From DASWIG01 sp965371445 (lineage in GTDB: Bacteria; Acidobacteriota; Thermoanaerobaculia; Multivoradales; J023): a stretch of 55,994 bases of DNA. The stretch lies in the NCBI GenBank assembly GCA_965371445.1, contig CBDUYN010000047.1, positions 1-55,994 of the forward strand. Reading direction: 5' to 3'. Position numbers and translations under genes: made by a program. This document shows positions 35,375 through 45,780 of the stretch, one piece after another. Numbering within the stretch: the first letter of the stretch is position 1; the number at the start of each line of letters is the position of its first letter. The notes beneath the pieces were generated by a model. That model had not been told where the DNA came from. It saw only the letters and a list, made by a program, of their open reading frames with translations, and did not search any database.

Positions 35375-36429
35375 CCACAGCCGACGTAGCCCGCAAACCC
35401 GTAGCCCTCAAACCCAAGGACTTCGAGTCCGACCAGGACGTGCGCTGGTGCCCCGGCTGCGGCGACTACGCGATCTTGAAGGCCGTGCAGTCGATCCTGC
35501 CGGAGCTCGGCATCCCGCGCGAGCGCTTCGTCGTGGTCTCGGGCATCGGCTGCTCGAGCCGCTTCCCGTACTACATGTCGACCTACGGCTTTCACACGAT
35601 CCACGGCCGCGGGGCGGCGATCGCCACCGGGTTGAAGCTCACCCGCCCGGAGCTTCAGGTCTGGTGTGTGACCGGCGACGGCGACGCCCTCTCGATCGGC
35701 GGCAACCACCTGATCCACGCCCTGCGGCGCAACGTAGGCTTGAAGATCCTGCTCTTCAACAACCGGATCTACGGCCTGACCAAGGGGCAGTACTCGCCGA
35801 CCTCCGAGGTCGGCAAGCGCACCTCCTCGACGCCTTTCGGCTCGGTCGACAACCCCTTCAACCCCATGGCGCTCGCCATCGGTGCCGGCGCCACGTTCGC
35901 GGCGCGCAGCGTCGACATCTTCCAGGCCCACTTGAAAGAGACCCTGCGCCAGGCGGCGGCCCACGAGGGGACGGCCTTCGTCGAGATCTACCAGAACTGC
36001 AACATCTTTAACGATCTTGCGTTCTCCTATATGACGGCCAAGGAGAACCGGGCCTTGAACGTCCTCTATCTCGAGCACGGCAAGCCCCTCGTCTTTGGCG
36101 CCGAGACCGGCAGGAAGGGCATCGTCCAGCACGGTCTGGGCTTCGAGGTGGTCGATCTCGGCGACGGCTCGGCGAGCGTCGAGCACTGCGTCGTGTGGGA
36201 CGAGGCGGTCCCCAATCCGGCGCTCGCTTTCATGATGGCCCACGTGACACCCCCGGATTTCCCGACGCCCATCGGGATCCTGCGCCGCGTCGAGACTCCG
36301 AGCTTCGAGCAGGGGGTCGTCGACCAGATCCGCTCGGCGGTCGACGAACGCGGCGACGGCAGCCTCCACGACTTGCTACACTCCGGCGACGTCTGGACGG
36401 TGAGCGGCGGAGAGGAAGCCGCCGGCTGA
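35371..36429 (+). CDS. korB: 2-oxoacid:ferredoxin oxidoreductase, beta subunit
   Basis: 352 residues, translationally coupled to korA. It binds thiamine diphosphate and one [4Fe-4S] cluster. Candidate cluster cysteines are the pair in WCPGCGDYAILKA (27 and 30), the Cys in GIGCSSRFPYY and the Cys in YQNCNIFND. The diphosphate motif GDGDALSIGGNH leads to NNRIYGLTKGQYSPTS. The order and length match KorB. A signal-peptidase gene follows after 38 nt. Confidence 0.94.
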   Translation: MTTADVARKPVALKPKDFESDQDVRWCPGCGDYAILKAVQSILPELGIPRERFVVVSGIGCSSRFPYYMSTYGFHTIHGRGAAIATGLKLTRPELQVWCVTGDGDALSIGGNHLIHALRRNVGLKILLFNNRIYGLTKGQYSPTSEVGKRTSSTPFGSVDNPFNPMALAIGAGATFAARSVDIFQAHLKETLRQAAAHEGTAFVEIYQNCNIFNDLAFSYMTAKENRALNVLYLEHGKPLVFGAETGRKGIVQHGLGFEVVDLGDGSASVEHCVVWDEAVPNPALAFMMAHVTPPDFPTPIGILRRVETPSFEQGVVDQIRSAVDERGDGSLHDLLHSGDVWTVSGGEEAAG

Positions 36430-36467
36430 CCGGCGCCCCAGACCCCGAGAAGAGAGAGGAAAAGACC

Positions 36468-37250
36468 ATGGAAGAGCAACAGGCGAGGATCCCCGAGGAG
36501 ACCGAGGCGGCGGAGATGCCGGCGCCAGGCGTGGCCCAGGACGTCGCGCAGCGCTACACTTCGCGGGCGAAGCGGCGCCTGAACGGGCTCTGGACCGAGT
36601 GGATCCGGCCGCTCATGATCATCGCCCTCGTGATGTTCTCCTTCCGCTCCGCCGTAGCCGACTGGAACGACGTCCCCACCGGCTCGATGAAGCCGACCAT
36701 CCTCGAAGGCGACCGTATCTTCATCAACAAGGTCGCCTACGATTTGAAGTTCCCCTTCACCACCTGGCGACTCGCCGAATGGAGCGACCCGAACTGGGGC
36801 GACATCGTCGTCCTGCGTTCTCCCGAGGACGGCAAGCGGCTCGTCAAACGGGTGGTGGGGCTCCCGGGCGACGTCATTGAGGTCCGTGGCAGCCGGCTTT
36901 TCTTGAACGACTCGCCGGCCAGCTACCTCCAGCTCGAGCAGGAGACGATCGACCAGATCGACCGCGACATGCAGGCGGCCTACTTCTTTGCCGCCGAGAC
37001 GATGGAGGATCGCACCCACCCGATCATGATCACGATCGGCCATCCGTCGACGCCCTACGGCCCCCGGCGGCTGGAGGAGGGGCAGTACTTCGTGATGGGC
37101 GACAACCGCAACAACAGCCGCGATTCGCGCTGGTTCGGCCCCGTCGACCGTTCGCTGATCCTCGGCAAGGCGACGGCGGTGGCGCTCTCGGTCGACCCTG
37201 AGCACCATTACATGCCCCGCTGGCAGCGGTTCTTCAGCGCTCTGCCGTAG
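36468..37250 (+). CDS. lepB: Signal peptidase I
   Basis: 260 residues from the ATG at 36468, which has AGAGAGGAAA in front; the open frame upstream is inside korB. It removes type I signal peptides at the outer face of the cytoplasmic membrane. The N-terminus is cytoplasmic and acidic, followed by a transmembrane helix (about 46-63), the Ser73 nucleophile in VPTGSMKPT, Lys127 general base in KRVVGLPGD, and GDNRNNSRDSRWFGPV near 205. The Ser-Lys dyad and boxes B to E are complete. Given the number of signal peptides in this window, it is a relevant partner. It overlaps the convergent gene by 17 nt. Confidence 0.95.
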   Translation: MEEQQARIPEETEAAEMPAPGVAQDVAQRYTSRAKRRLNGLWTEWIRPLMIIALVMFSFRSAVADWNDVPTGSMKPTILEGDRIFINKVAYDLKFPFTTWRLAEWSDPNWGDIVVLRSPEDGKRLVKRVVGLPGDVIEVRGSRLFLNDSPASYLQLEQETIDQIDRDMQAAYFFAAETMEDRTHPIMITIGHPSTPYGPRRLEEGQYFVMGDNRNNSRDSRWFGPVDRSLILGKATAVALSVDPEHHYMPRWQRFFSALP

Positions 37251-37767
37251 CCAGCGCGTGCCGCCAGGCCTTGGGGACGGCTCCCACCAACAAACCGTCG
37301 CCGGCGGCTTCCAGACGAAAAAAAGCGATCGTCAGGGCGTGCCCCGAGTAACGAGGCAGGACGTAGCCGGTGCCTTCCAGGGCGGACGCCTTCTCCGGCG
37401 GTAGCCGGATCTCGCCTTCCAGGACGAGCTCGATCGTTTCGTCACGTGAAAGCTCGACGGTGTTGCGCCGCGCCAGGTGTCCGAACTTGAGGGCCGCCGA
37501 GGTCGTAAGGCGCGGGTATTTCGATTTCGTCTTGTAAAACGGCATGCCCACCGTCTGCGGCGCGGGACGCTCCGGTAACACGACATCCCGCCGGACGATC
37601 GACAGCCGTTTCGTGCTTGAGCGAAAGAGCAGGTAGTCGTCAAAGAAAGCACGTGGTATCGCAAACCGCTCTTCAAGCGACTCTAGGTACGGGGAGGGCT
37701 CGACGACGTCGAGCCGCTCGGACAGTGTTTTCCCCCCTTGATCCCCCGAGGGGGACAGTGTCGTCAT
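37234..37767 (-). CDS. Probable RNA-binding partner of the rRNA methyltransferase (RsmF C-domain-like)
   Basis: 177 residues from the ATG at 37767, which overlaps the methyltransferase stop by 4 nt (ATGA). The sequence (YLLFRSSTKRLSIVRRDVVL, MPFYKTKSKYPRLTTSAAL, TGYVLPRYSGHALTIAFFRL) resembles the C-terminal PUA-like substrate-binding part of RsmF-type methyltransferases, which the preceding protein lacks. I infer that it acts in trans with the methyltransferase. Homology is judged by eye only. Confidence 0.75.
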   Translation of the reverse strand: MTTLSPSGDQGGKTLSERLDVVEPSPYLESLEERFAIPRAFFDDYLLFRSSTKRLSIVRRDVVLPERPAPQTVGMPFYKTKSKYPRLTTSAALKFGHLARRNTVELSRDETIELVLEGEIRLPPEKASALEGTGYVLPRYSGHALTIAFFRLEAAGDGLLVGAVPKAWRHALATAER

Positions 37768-38687
37768 GGCGCCAGCTTCTCCAGGACGGCGACGAAAAAG
37801 CCGCCGGTGTCGTTGTGGTGCGGCCAGACCCGAAGAGTCTGCTCCATGCCCTCGGCGAACCTCCGGCCCTCCCACTCGACGAGCCCCGGCGAGCCGAGGA
37901 AGCCGTCGACACGCGCCGGCAGGAGACGCAGCCCCGCGCCGTTGGAAGCGACCGCTTCGTCGACGATCGCTTCGTTCTCCTCGGGAGCGTAGGTACAGGT
38001 GGAGTAGACGATCCTTCCGCCCGGCCGGCAAAGCTGGACGGCTTTCTTCAAGATCGCCCGCTGGAGGTGGGTCGGCCGTCGCTCCCGGCCCTCGCGTCTG
38101 AGAACTTCGGGGTTCTTGCGCGCCGTACCTTCGCAGCTGCATGGGACGTCGGCCAGCACGCGGTCAAAAGAGCCGAAGTCGCGGGGCAGGTTGCCGGCGT
38201 CGTAGGCGGTGACGGCGCCGATCGTGACTCCGAGTCGCTCCAGGTTGGCGACCACCAGTCCCAACCGCTTGTGGCTCCGGTCGTTGGCGACGACCGTCCC
38301 GCGGTCGCCCATGCGGACGGCCGCCTGCACCGTCTTGTTGCCCGGCGCCGCGCAAAGGTCGAGGAGCCGCTCGTCCGGCTGCGGGTCGAGGAGCAGGATC
38401 GGCAAGAGCGAGACCTCTTCCTGGATGTGGGCGAGGCCCAGGAGCTTGGCGAGCAATTTTCCCGGTGCGGCGTCCGGAGGCAGGCGAAGGGCGCCGGGGT
38501 ACCAGGGAACGTCGCAGGCCTCTACGCCCTCTTCCAGCAGGAAGGCCCGGAGCGCTTCAGGGGTCGTGCGTAGCGTGTTGGTCCACACCGTCGGAGCGAG
38601 CGGCCACTCCTGGACGGCAACGAACGCTTCCCAGTCGTCGACGAGGGGGCGGTAGCGTTCGAAGGTTTGGCGGGCAGCTCTCGTCAT
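37764..38687 (-). CDS. NOL1/NOP2/Sun-family rRNA cytosine-C5 methyltransferase
   Basis: 307 residues. Methylates C5 of a cytosine in rRNA using S-adenosylmethionine. SAM-binding LLDLCAAPGNKT is at 108-119; motif IV ADVPCSCEGT has Cys183, and motif VI STCTYAPEENE has Cys231 (in this family one Cys attacks C6 and the other releases product). The N-terminal domain (TNTLRTTPEALRAFLLEEG) is RsmF/YebU-like. It ends right after the catalytic domain, with the probable RNA-binding domain encoded by the next coupled gene. The target base is not known. Its start overlaps the upstream small gene by 4 nt, so the three genes form one unit. Confidence 0.9.
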   Translation of the reverse strand: MTRAARQTFERYRPLVDDWEAFVAVQEWPLAPTVWTNTLRTTPEALRAFLLEEGVEACDVPWYPGALRLPPDAAPGKLLAKLLGLAHIQEEVSLLPILLLDPQPDERLLDLCAAPGNKTVQAAVRMGDRGTVVANDRSHKRLGLVVANLERLGVTIGAVTAYDAGNLPRDFGSFDRVLADVPCSCEGTARKNPEVLRREGRERRPTHLQRAILKKAVQLCRPGGRIVYSTCTYAPEENEAIVDEAVASNGAGLRLLPARVDGFLGSPGLVEWEGRRFAEGMEQTLRVWPHHNDTGGFFVAVLEKLAP

Positions 38688-39019
38688 CTTCGGTGGGTGC
38701 TCAAGCCCCTCTCTCTGTGCCTTCGGAGGTCCCTCTTCGGGTCGCGTCGCTCCAGGAACCCGCGGCCGGGACGGCTCCCGCCGATCAAACCTCGGGCCTC
38801 GGGAAAGTGGTCGAGCAAAGCGTCGACGTCCTCGACCGACGGCGCCTCGCGCCGGTACTTCGTGACCGCCTTGGAGCTGACGGTCACGGCCCAGATCAGC
38901 ACACCCACGAGGTGCGGAGCCTGTTGGGCGACCCGGCAGAGCAGGCCGGCAAGCTGGTCGAGGGCCATCGGATCGGGAAGCTGAAGATGGTGACCCGTGC
39001 GGCGTCGTTCAAATCGCAT
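38684..39019 (-). CDS. Small unknown protein coupled to the rRNA methyltransferase
   Basis: 111 residues with a strong ribosome binding site (GGGAGG) and a 4-nt ATGA overlap with the methyltransferase, so it is very likely translated. A helical region (MALDQLAGLLCRVAQQAPHL) with a mildly hydrophobic stretch is followed by SVEDVDALLDHFPEARGLIG and an Arg-rich tail (RDPKRDLRRHRERGLSTHRR) that could bind nucleic acid. No family recognised; I assign no function. Confidence 0.7.
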   Translation of the reverse strand: MRFERRRTGHHLQLPDPMALDQLAGLLCRVAQQAPHLVGVLIWAVTVSSKAVTKYRREAPSVEDVDALLDHFPEARGLIGGSRPGRGFLERRDPKRDLRRHRERGLSTHRR

Positions 39020-39106
39020 GGCGACCTCCCTTTGATATCGATCCTGATATGACTCCTGACGATCGGTGCCGGTCAGCTCCTGCTGGACGCCCGAGGTGCA
39101 CCCAGA

Positions 39107-41365
39107 TCAGCCTTTTGCAGCCTCTTCGCCGTAGAGCAGCACGATCTCCTCGCCTTCGGTGTCGACGGTGACGAGCCCGCCGTCCACGAGGCGGCCGAAG
39201 AGGAGCTCGTCGGTCAGGGGACGCTTGATCACCTCCTCGATCACCCGGCCGAGCGGCCGGGCGCCGAAGGCCGGCTCGTAGCCCTTCTTGGCCAGCAGAG
39301 GCCGCGCGCCGTCGGTGATCTGGATCGCCACTTTCTTCGGCAGGAGCTGGGTGCGCAGCTCGGCGATCATCTTGTCGACGATCCGTTCCATCACCTCCGG
39401 CGTCAGCGCGTTGAACTGGAGCCGGGCGTCGAGGCGGTTACGGAACTCGGGGCTGAAGAACTTCTCGAAGGCTCGCCCTCCCTCCAGGTTCTCCTTTCCC
39501 TCGATGTCGCCGAAACCCGGCGCGCGCTGGGCCATCTCCCGGGCGCCGATGTTCGAGGTCATGAGGAGAATCACCTGGCGGAAGTCCGCCGACTTGCCGT
39601 TCGTGTCGGTCAGGGTGCCGTGGTCCATGACCTGGAGGAGGATGTTGAAAACGTCGGCGTGGGCCTTTTCGATCTCGTCGAGCAGCAGGACGGCGTGCGG
39701 CGTTTTCGAGACCGCTTCGGTCAGGAGCCCACCGCGGTCATACCCGACGTAGCCCGGCGGCGCACCGACCAGGCGCGAGACCGTATGGCGCTCCATGTAC
39801 TCGCTCATGTCGAAGCGCAGAAAAGCGATCCCCAGGACCTCGGAGAGCTGCCGGGCCACCTCGGTCTTGCCGACCCCGGTGGGTCCGGTCAGAAGGAATG
39901 CCCCCATGGGCTTTTGCGGGTCGCGAAGGCCGGCCCGCGACACCTTGATGGCGCTCACCAGCCGCTCGATGGGCGCCTCCTGTCCGAAGACGACGGCCTT
40001 GAGCTCGGCCTCCAGGCGCTCCAGACGCTCGCGGTCGTTGCCCTTGACGCGCCGCTCCGGGATCTGGGCCATGGTTGCGAGCACGCGTTCGAGCTCGCGG
40101 GTCGAGACCTGCCGCCGGCCGCTCAGGGTGACGGCGGCGCCGGCTTCGTCGAGCAGATCGATCGCCTTGTCGGGCAACCGGCGGTCGCGCAGGTAGCGGG
40201 ACGCAAGCTCCGCCGCCGTGCGGATCGCGGGTTTTGTGTAGCGGACCTTGTGGTGCTCCTCGTAGCGTTCGCGAAGGCCCTCGAAGATCTTCACCGTCTC
40301 CTCCAGAGTCGGCTCGCCCACCTCGACTTTCTGGAAGCGGCGCGCCAGGGCCTGGTCGCGCTGAAAGGTCTGACGGAACTCTTCCCAGGTCGTGGCGCCG
40401 ATACAGCGCAGCTTGCCGCCCTGGAGCGCCGGTTTCAAAAGGTTCGAGGCGTCCATGGTGCCGCGCCCCGCGGCCCCGGCGCCGACCACGGTGTGGATCT
40501 CGTCGATGAAGAGGATCGGGCTCTCCTGGCTCTCGAGCGCCGCAAGCACCGCTTTTAGCCGTTGCTCGAAGTCGCCCCGGTAGCGCGTGCCGGCGAGAAG
40601 GGCCCCCATGTCGAGGCGGTAGACGCGGGCCCCTCGGAACTGCTCCGGGACCTCCCCCTGGACAACTTTCAAGGCCAGCCCCTCGGCCAGCGCGGTCTTG
40701 CCGACCCCCGGGTCGCCGACGTAGATAGGATTGTTCTTGCGCCGGCGCTGGAGGATGTGGAGCGTCCTTTGGATCTCGCGGTGGCGTCCGATCAGGGGGT
40801 CGAGCAGCCCCCGCCGGGCGTGCTCGGTGAGCTCCTCGGTGTAGGCCTCCAGGACCTCGGCGGCTTCCCCGGTGACGGCGCCCTCCTCGTCTTCGCCGCC
40901 CGCCGGCACCGCGCCGGGGAGCGTCGGATGGAGCTTGGAGACGCCGTGGGCGAGGTAGCTGACGACGTCGAGGCGAGTCACGCCAGCCTCCTCGAGGAAA
41001 TGGATCGCCATCGAGTCTTCCTCGTAGAACATGGCGACCAGGAGGTCCTTGCCTTGCAGCTCCTCCTTGCCGGAGCTGTCGACGTGGGCCTGGGCGAGGG
41101 CCAGGACTCGCTGGAAGCCGAGGCTCATCCGGGGCTCGAGAAAACCGTCGACGTCGACGCTCGACACCTCTTCGCTCAGATAGCGTTCAAGGCGTTTCTT
41201 GAGCTCGTCGACCTCGGCGCCCGCGTGGCGCAGCGCCTGCGACGTTTCCTCGTCCATCGTCAAGGCGTAGAGGAGGTGCTCCAAGCTCGTGTACTCGTGG
41301 CCGAGGCGGCTCGCTTCGGTCATGGCGACGCTCAGGCTGATCTGGAGGTCCGGGGAGATCTTCAT
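39107..41365 (-). CDS. clpA: ATP-dependent Clp protease ATP-binding subunit ClpA
   Basis: 752 residues, as expected for ClpA. It unfolds substrates delivered by ClpS (N-end rule) and feeds them to ClpP. N-domain repeats (1-145) come first; first AAA+ module with Walker A GDPGVGKTALAEG (217-229) and Walker B ILFIDEIH; second with GPTGVGKTEV (494-503), LLLDEIEKAH and the sensor-2 GARPLGRVIEE. There is no ClpB-type coiled-coil insertion. At the position of the IGF/L ClpP-docking loop I read APGFG (615-619). It starts 10 nt behind clpS. Confidence 0.95.
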   Translation of the reverse strand: MKISPDLQISLSVAMTEASRLGHEYTSLEHLLYALTMDEETSQALRHAGAEVDELKKRLERYLSEEVSSVDVDGFLEPRMSLGFQRVLALAQAHVDSSGKEELQGKDLLVAMFYEEDSMAIHFLEEAGVTRLDVVSYLAHGVSKLHPTLPGAVPAGGEDEEGAVTGEAAEVLEAYTEELTEHARRGLLDPLIGRHREIQRTLHILQRRRKNNPIYVGDPGVGKTALAEGLALKVVQGEVPEQFRGARVYRLDMGALLAGTRYRGDFEQRLKAVLAALESQESPILFIDEIHTVVGAGAAGRGTMDASNLLKPALQGGKLRCIGATTWEEFRQTFQRDQALARRFQKVEVGEPTLEETVKIFEGLRERYEEHHKVRYTKPAIRTAAELASRYLRDRRLPDKAIDLLDEAGAAVTLSGRRQVSTRELERVLATMAQIPERRVKGNDRERLERLEAELKAVVFGQEAPIERLVSAIKVSRAGLRDPQKPMGAFLLTGPTGVGKTEVARQLSEVLGIAFLRFDMSEYMERHTVSRLVGAPPGYVGYDRGGLLTEAVSKTPHAVLLLDEIEKAHADVFNILLQVMDHGTLTDTNGKSADFRQVILLMTSNIGAREMAQRAPGFGDIEGKENLEGGRAFEKFFSPEFRNRLDARLQFNALTPEVMERIVDKMIAELRTQLLPKKVAIQITDGARPLLAKKGYEPAFGARPLGRVIEEVIKRPLTDELLFGRLVDGGLVTVDTEGEEIVLLYGEEAAKG

Positions 41366-41375
41366 CGTGAGTCGA

Positions 41376-41696
41376 TCACTCTCGCTCGGTGGTGACCAGA
41401 AGCGGCATGCCGTTGGTACGGGCTTCGCCGGTGACCTCGGCCACCTTGGTCTCCGCCTCGTCTTTGGGGTACACCCCGGCGACTCCGACGCCGCGTTGGT
41501 GGACCTGGAGCATGATGTGGGTGGCCTCGGCGGGGGGCTTGTGGAAATGCCGCGTCAGGATGTGGATGACGAACTCCATCGTCGTGTAGTCGTCGTTGTG
41601 CAGGAGGACCTTGAAGCGCGGCGGGCGCTTCGACTTCTTCTGCCGCTCGAAGCTCAGGTCTGCGTCGTGCTCGTCGTCGAAATCGAAAGGATCCAC
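41376..41696 (-). CDS. clpS: ATP-dependent Clp protease adaptor ClpS
   Basis: 106 residues from a GTG at 41696. It binds N-degron substrates and docks on the ClpA N-domain. The family core is complete: PPRFKVLLHNDDYTTMEFV, then LTRHFHKPPAEA, MLQVHQRGVGVAGVYPKDEAETK. The Asn-Asp-Asp of the N-degron pocket (HNDDYT) and the following Met gatekeeper are present. A flexible acidic N-terminal tail (DPFDFDDEHDADL), typical of ClpS, precedes the core. It is the first gene of the clpS-clpA pair. Confidence 0.95.
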   Translation of the reverse strand: MDPFDFDDEHDADLSFERQKKSKRPPRFKVLLHNDDYTTMEFVIHILTRHFHKPPAEATHIMLQVHQRGVGVAGVYPKDEAETKVAEVTGEARTNGMPLLVTTERE

Positions 41697-41811
41697 GGGA
41701 GGTTCCCCCTTGCATCCCTTCTAAAGTAAGCCAGGCGGCGTCTCGGCGCAAGGGCGGGAAGCCGCCCGACGCCGGGTGCGCTACGATAGGCGGCTAATGA
41801 CCGGAGGAATC

Positions 41812-42888
41812 ATGCCGTCAAGCCGCCCTGTCCTTCTTCTCTTCCTGGCCGTGCTCGTCCTCGTCGCGGCGCTGCTCGCCTTCCTGATCCCCGGTGGTCC
41901 GATCGACCCACTCGCCTGGGAGCCGCCGGAGGCCCCGGCGATGACCGGTCCTCTGGCCCCTAACGAGATCCTCTCCGAGGCGCTACGTCTCGTCGAGGGA
42001 CGCCTGGAGGGCGCGGAGGACCTGGCGATCGACGCCATGGGCCGGCTCTACACCGGCACCCTCGACGGCAGGATCCTGCGCCTCGACGGCGAGACCCTCG
42101 AGACGCTTGCGACGACCGGCGGACGCCCGCTCGGCGTCGAGCTCGACGCCGCGGGAGCCCTGGTGATCGCCGACGCCGACCTCGGGCTGCTGCGCCTGAC
42201 ACCGGCTGGGGACCTTGAGACCTTGACCGACGCCGTGGACGGCCTGCGCTTCGCTTTTACCGACGACCTCGACATCGCCTCCGACGGCCGCATCTACTTC
42301 TCCGACGCCAGCTCGCGCTTCGGCTCGCACGAGTACTTGGAAGACTGCCTGGAGGCACGTCCCCACGGGCGCCTCCTGCGCTACGACCCGGCGACGCGGG
42401 CGACCGAGGTGCTCCTCGACGGCCTCTACTTCGCCAATGGCGTCGCCCTCTCGCAGGACGAGGACTTCGTCCTCGTCAACGAGACCTACCGGTACCGCAT
42501 CACCCGTTTCTGGCTGAAGGGTCCGCGGGCCGGGAGCTCCGACGTCTTCCTCGACAACCTCCCGGGCTTTCCCGACAACGTGAGCGCGAACCGCCGCGGT
42601 ACCTTCTGGGTGGCCTGCTTCACAGTGCGCAACGCCCGGATGGACCGGCTCCACCGTCTACCCTTCGTCAAGCGTCAGATGGCGAAGCTGCCGAAGGCGA
42701 TTTGGCCCAAGCCGCAACCCTACGGCCTGGTGCTCGGCGTCGACGAGTCGGGTCGGATCACGAGGACTCTCCAGGATCCGACGGGGGAGCGGATCCCGCA
42801 GGTGACGTCGGCGACGGAGCACGACGGCTACCTCTACCTGGGTAACTTGAACCGCCACTGGATCGGGCGCGTCGCGCTGGCGCCGTAG
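41812..42888 (+). CDS. Membrane-anchored strictosidine-synthase/SMP-30-like beta-propeller protein
   Basis: 358 residues from the ATG at 41812, which has GGAGGAATC directly in front; two earlier in-frame starts lack this. A single N-terminal helix (LLLFLAVLVLVAALLAFL) anchors or exports it. The propeller repeats (GAEDLAIDAMGRLYTGTLDGRI is interrupted here at GAEDLAIDAMG, with FANGVALSQDEDFVLVNE and GFPDNVSANRRGTFWVA further on) match the Str_synth/SMP-30 group. Animal and plant members are synthases or lactonases; bacterial ones are mostly uncharacterised hydrolases. It is 16 nt upstream of the cNMP/kinase gene, so probably cotranscribed. Confidence 0.82.
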   Translation: MPSSRPVLLLFLAVLVLVAALLAFLIPGGPIDPLAWEPPEAPAMTGPLAPNEILSEALRLVEGRLEGAEDLAIDAMGRLYTGTLDGRILRLDGETLETLATTGGRPLGVELDAAGALVIADADLGLLRLTPAGDLETLTDAVDGLRFAFTDDLDIASDGRIYFSDASSRFGSHEYLEDCLEARPHGRLLRYDPATRATEVLLDGLYFANGVALSQDEDFVLVNETYRYRITRFWLKGPRAGSSDVFLDNLPGFPDNVSANRRGTFWVACFTVRNARMDRLHRLPFVKRQMAKLPKAIWPKPQPYGLVLGVDESGRITRTLQDPTGERIPQVTSATEHDGYLYLGNLNRHWIGRVALAP

Positions 42889-42904
42889 GAACTGGAGGGT
42901 ATCG

Positions 42905-44248
42905 ATGGACATCGCGAGCTTCCTGAGAGAGGTGGAGGTCTTTCACCACGTCGACAGCAACGCCGCCGAGCGCCTGGCGCGTCGCACCGCCGAGGAGAGC
43001 TTCCCGGCCGGCACGAGGATCGTGCGCCGTGGCGAGGCCGGCGACTGCATGTACGTCATCGTCGAGGGACAGGCCCTGGTACCGATTTTCGACCAGGAGG
43101 GCCGCGAGCAATTCGTGGCACAGCTCGGTCCGAAGCAGATCTTCGGGGAGATGGCGCTCCTGACCGGCGAGGCGCGCTCCGCCGACGTCATCGCCGCCGC
43201 CGACTGCCGCTGCCTCGTGCTGCGCCGCGACGCCGTCGACGAGCTGATCCGCAAGGACAACGAGGCCGCCCAGCTCCTGACCGCCATCCTCGGCGAACGG
43301 CTGGTGCGCTCGGGCACGATCCGGCAGATCGGCAAGTACCGGCTCACCGGCGAGATCGGCCGCGGCGGCATGTCGATCGTCTACGGCGGGGTCCATCCCG
43401 GGCTCGACCGGGTAGTGGCGATCAAGATGCTCTCCCACCGGCTGGTCTACCGGCCGAGCTTCCGCGAGCGCTTCGAGAACGAGGCGCGGATCATCAGCCG
43501 GCTGCGCCATCCCCACATCGTCGACGTCTACGACACCGAGAGCGCCTACGCGACGTTCTTCATCGTCATGGAACGACTCCAGGGCCTCTCCCTCGAGGCG
43601 ACGATCCAGACCCGGGGCCACCTTTCGCCGGAACGGTCGCGGGAGGTCCTGCGCCAGCTCTGCTCGGCGCTTCAGGAGGCGCACCGGCAAGGGATCGTGC
43701 ACCGCGACCTGAAGCCCTCGAACATCATGGTCGCAAGCGACGGCAACCTGAAGCTCATGGACTTCGGCCTCGCTCTCGACGTCGGCATCGCCCGCGGAGA
43801 CCTCCAGACCTCCGCGATGTCGGGGACGCCGCTCTACATGGCGCCCGAGCAGATCCGCGGCGAGACGATCGACGCCCGGACCGACATCTACGCCCTCGGG
43901 GTCCTGGCCTACGAGATGCTGACCGGGGAACCGCCCTTCAAGGGCAAGTTCTACCAGGTCATGGAGCACCACCAGTCGACACCGATGCCGTCGCCGCGGG
44001 AGGTGGCGCGCGACGTCCCCGACGACCTGGAGGAGCTCGTCCGCAGGGCCGCCGCGAAGTCGCCCGACGAGCGGTTCCAGAGCTGCGAGGAGATGGCGAG
44101 CTTCCTCTCCGAGCCGGAGCCGATCACCAAGCTCGCCGTCGAGACCGTGACTTTTGCCTACGACCCGGCGCAAAAGGAGGCGGTCCACAAGCTCGTCGAG
44201 GAGCTGCGGAGCCGCGGCAGCGAGATCCCGAACGTCCGGATCTTCTAG
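42905..44248 (+). CDS. Cyclic-nucleotide-binding domain fused to Ser/Thr protein kinase
   Basis: 447 residues, cytoplasmic. A cNMP-binding/CAP-ED domain (about 5-125) has the phosphate-binding cassette FGEMALLTGEARSADV (80-95; Glu82 and Arg91 match the ligand contacts of cAMP/cGMP sites). A Hanks-type kinase follows (about 145-400): GRGGMSIV loop (152-159), Lys174, HRDLKPSN (Asp268), DFG (Asp286), MAPEQ. All catalytic residues are present. The layout recalls eukaryotic PKG, with the sensor in front of the kinase, and suggests a soluble kinase gated by cAMP, cGMP or another nucleotide. The short C-terminal tail (KEAVHKLVEELRSRG) is helical. It is probably cotranscribed with the upstream propeller protein. 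Confidence 0.93.
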   Translation: MDIASFLREVEVFHHVDSNAAERLARRTAEESFPAGTRIVRRGEAGDCMYVIVEGQALVPIFDQEGREQFVAQLGPKQIFGEMALLTGEARSADVIAAADCRCLVLRRDAVDELIRKDNEAAQLLTAILGERLVRSGTIRQIGKYRLTGEIGRGGMSIVYGGVHPGLDRVVAIKMLSHRLVYRPSFRERFENEARIISRLRHPHIVDVYDTESAYATFFIVMERLQGLSLEATIQTRGHLSPERSREVLRQLCSALQEAHRQGIVHRDLKPSNIMVASDGNLKLMDFGLALDVGIARGDLQTSAMSGTPLYMAPEQIRGETIDARTDIYALGVLAYEMLTGEPPFKGKFYQVMEHHQSTPMPSPREVARDVPDDLEELVRRAAAKSPDERFQSCEEMASFLSEPEPITKLAVETVTFAYDPAQKEAVHKLVEELRSRGSEIPNVRIF

Positions 44249-44342
44249 GACTCTTCCCGCCCGATGGGACGGGACCACGTTCCAGGCGCCGTGATAAGCT
44301 CGACGCCTTGAAACAACCTCCCAAAACGCCATTTCAGTCATC

Positions 44343-45758
<1,416 letters not shown>

Positions 45759-45780
45759 GTCCACTTCGGCGGAGCCGACT

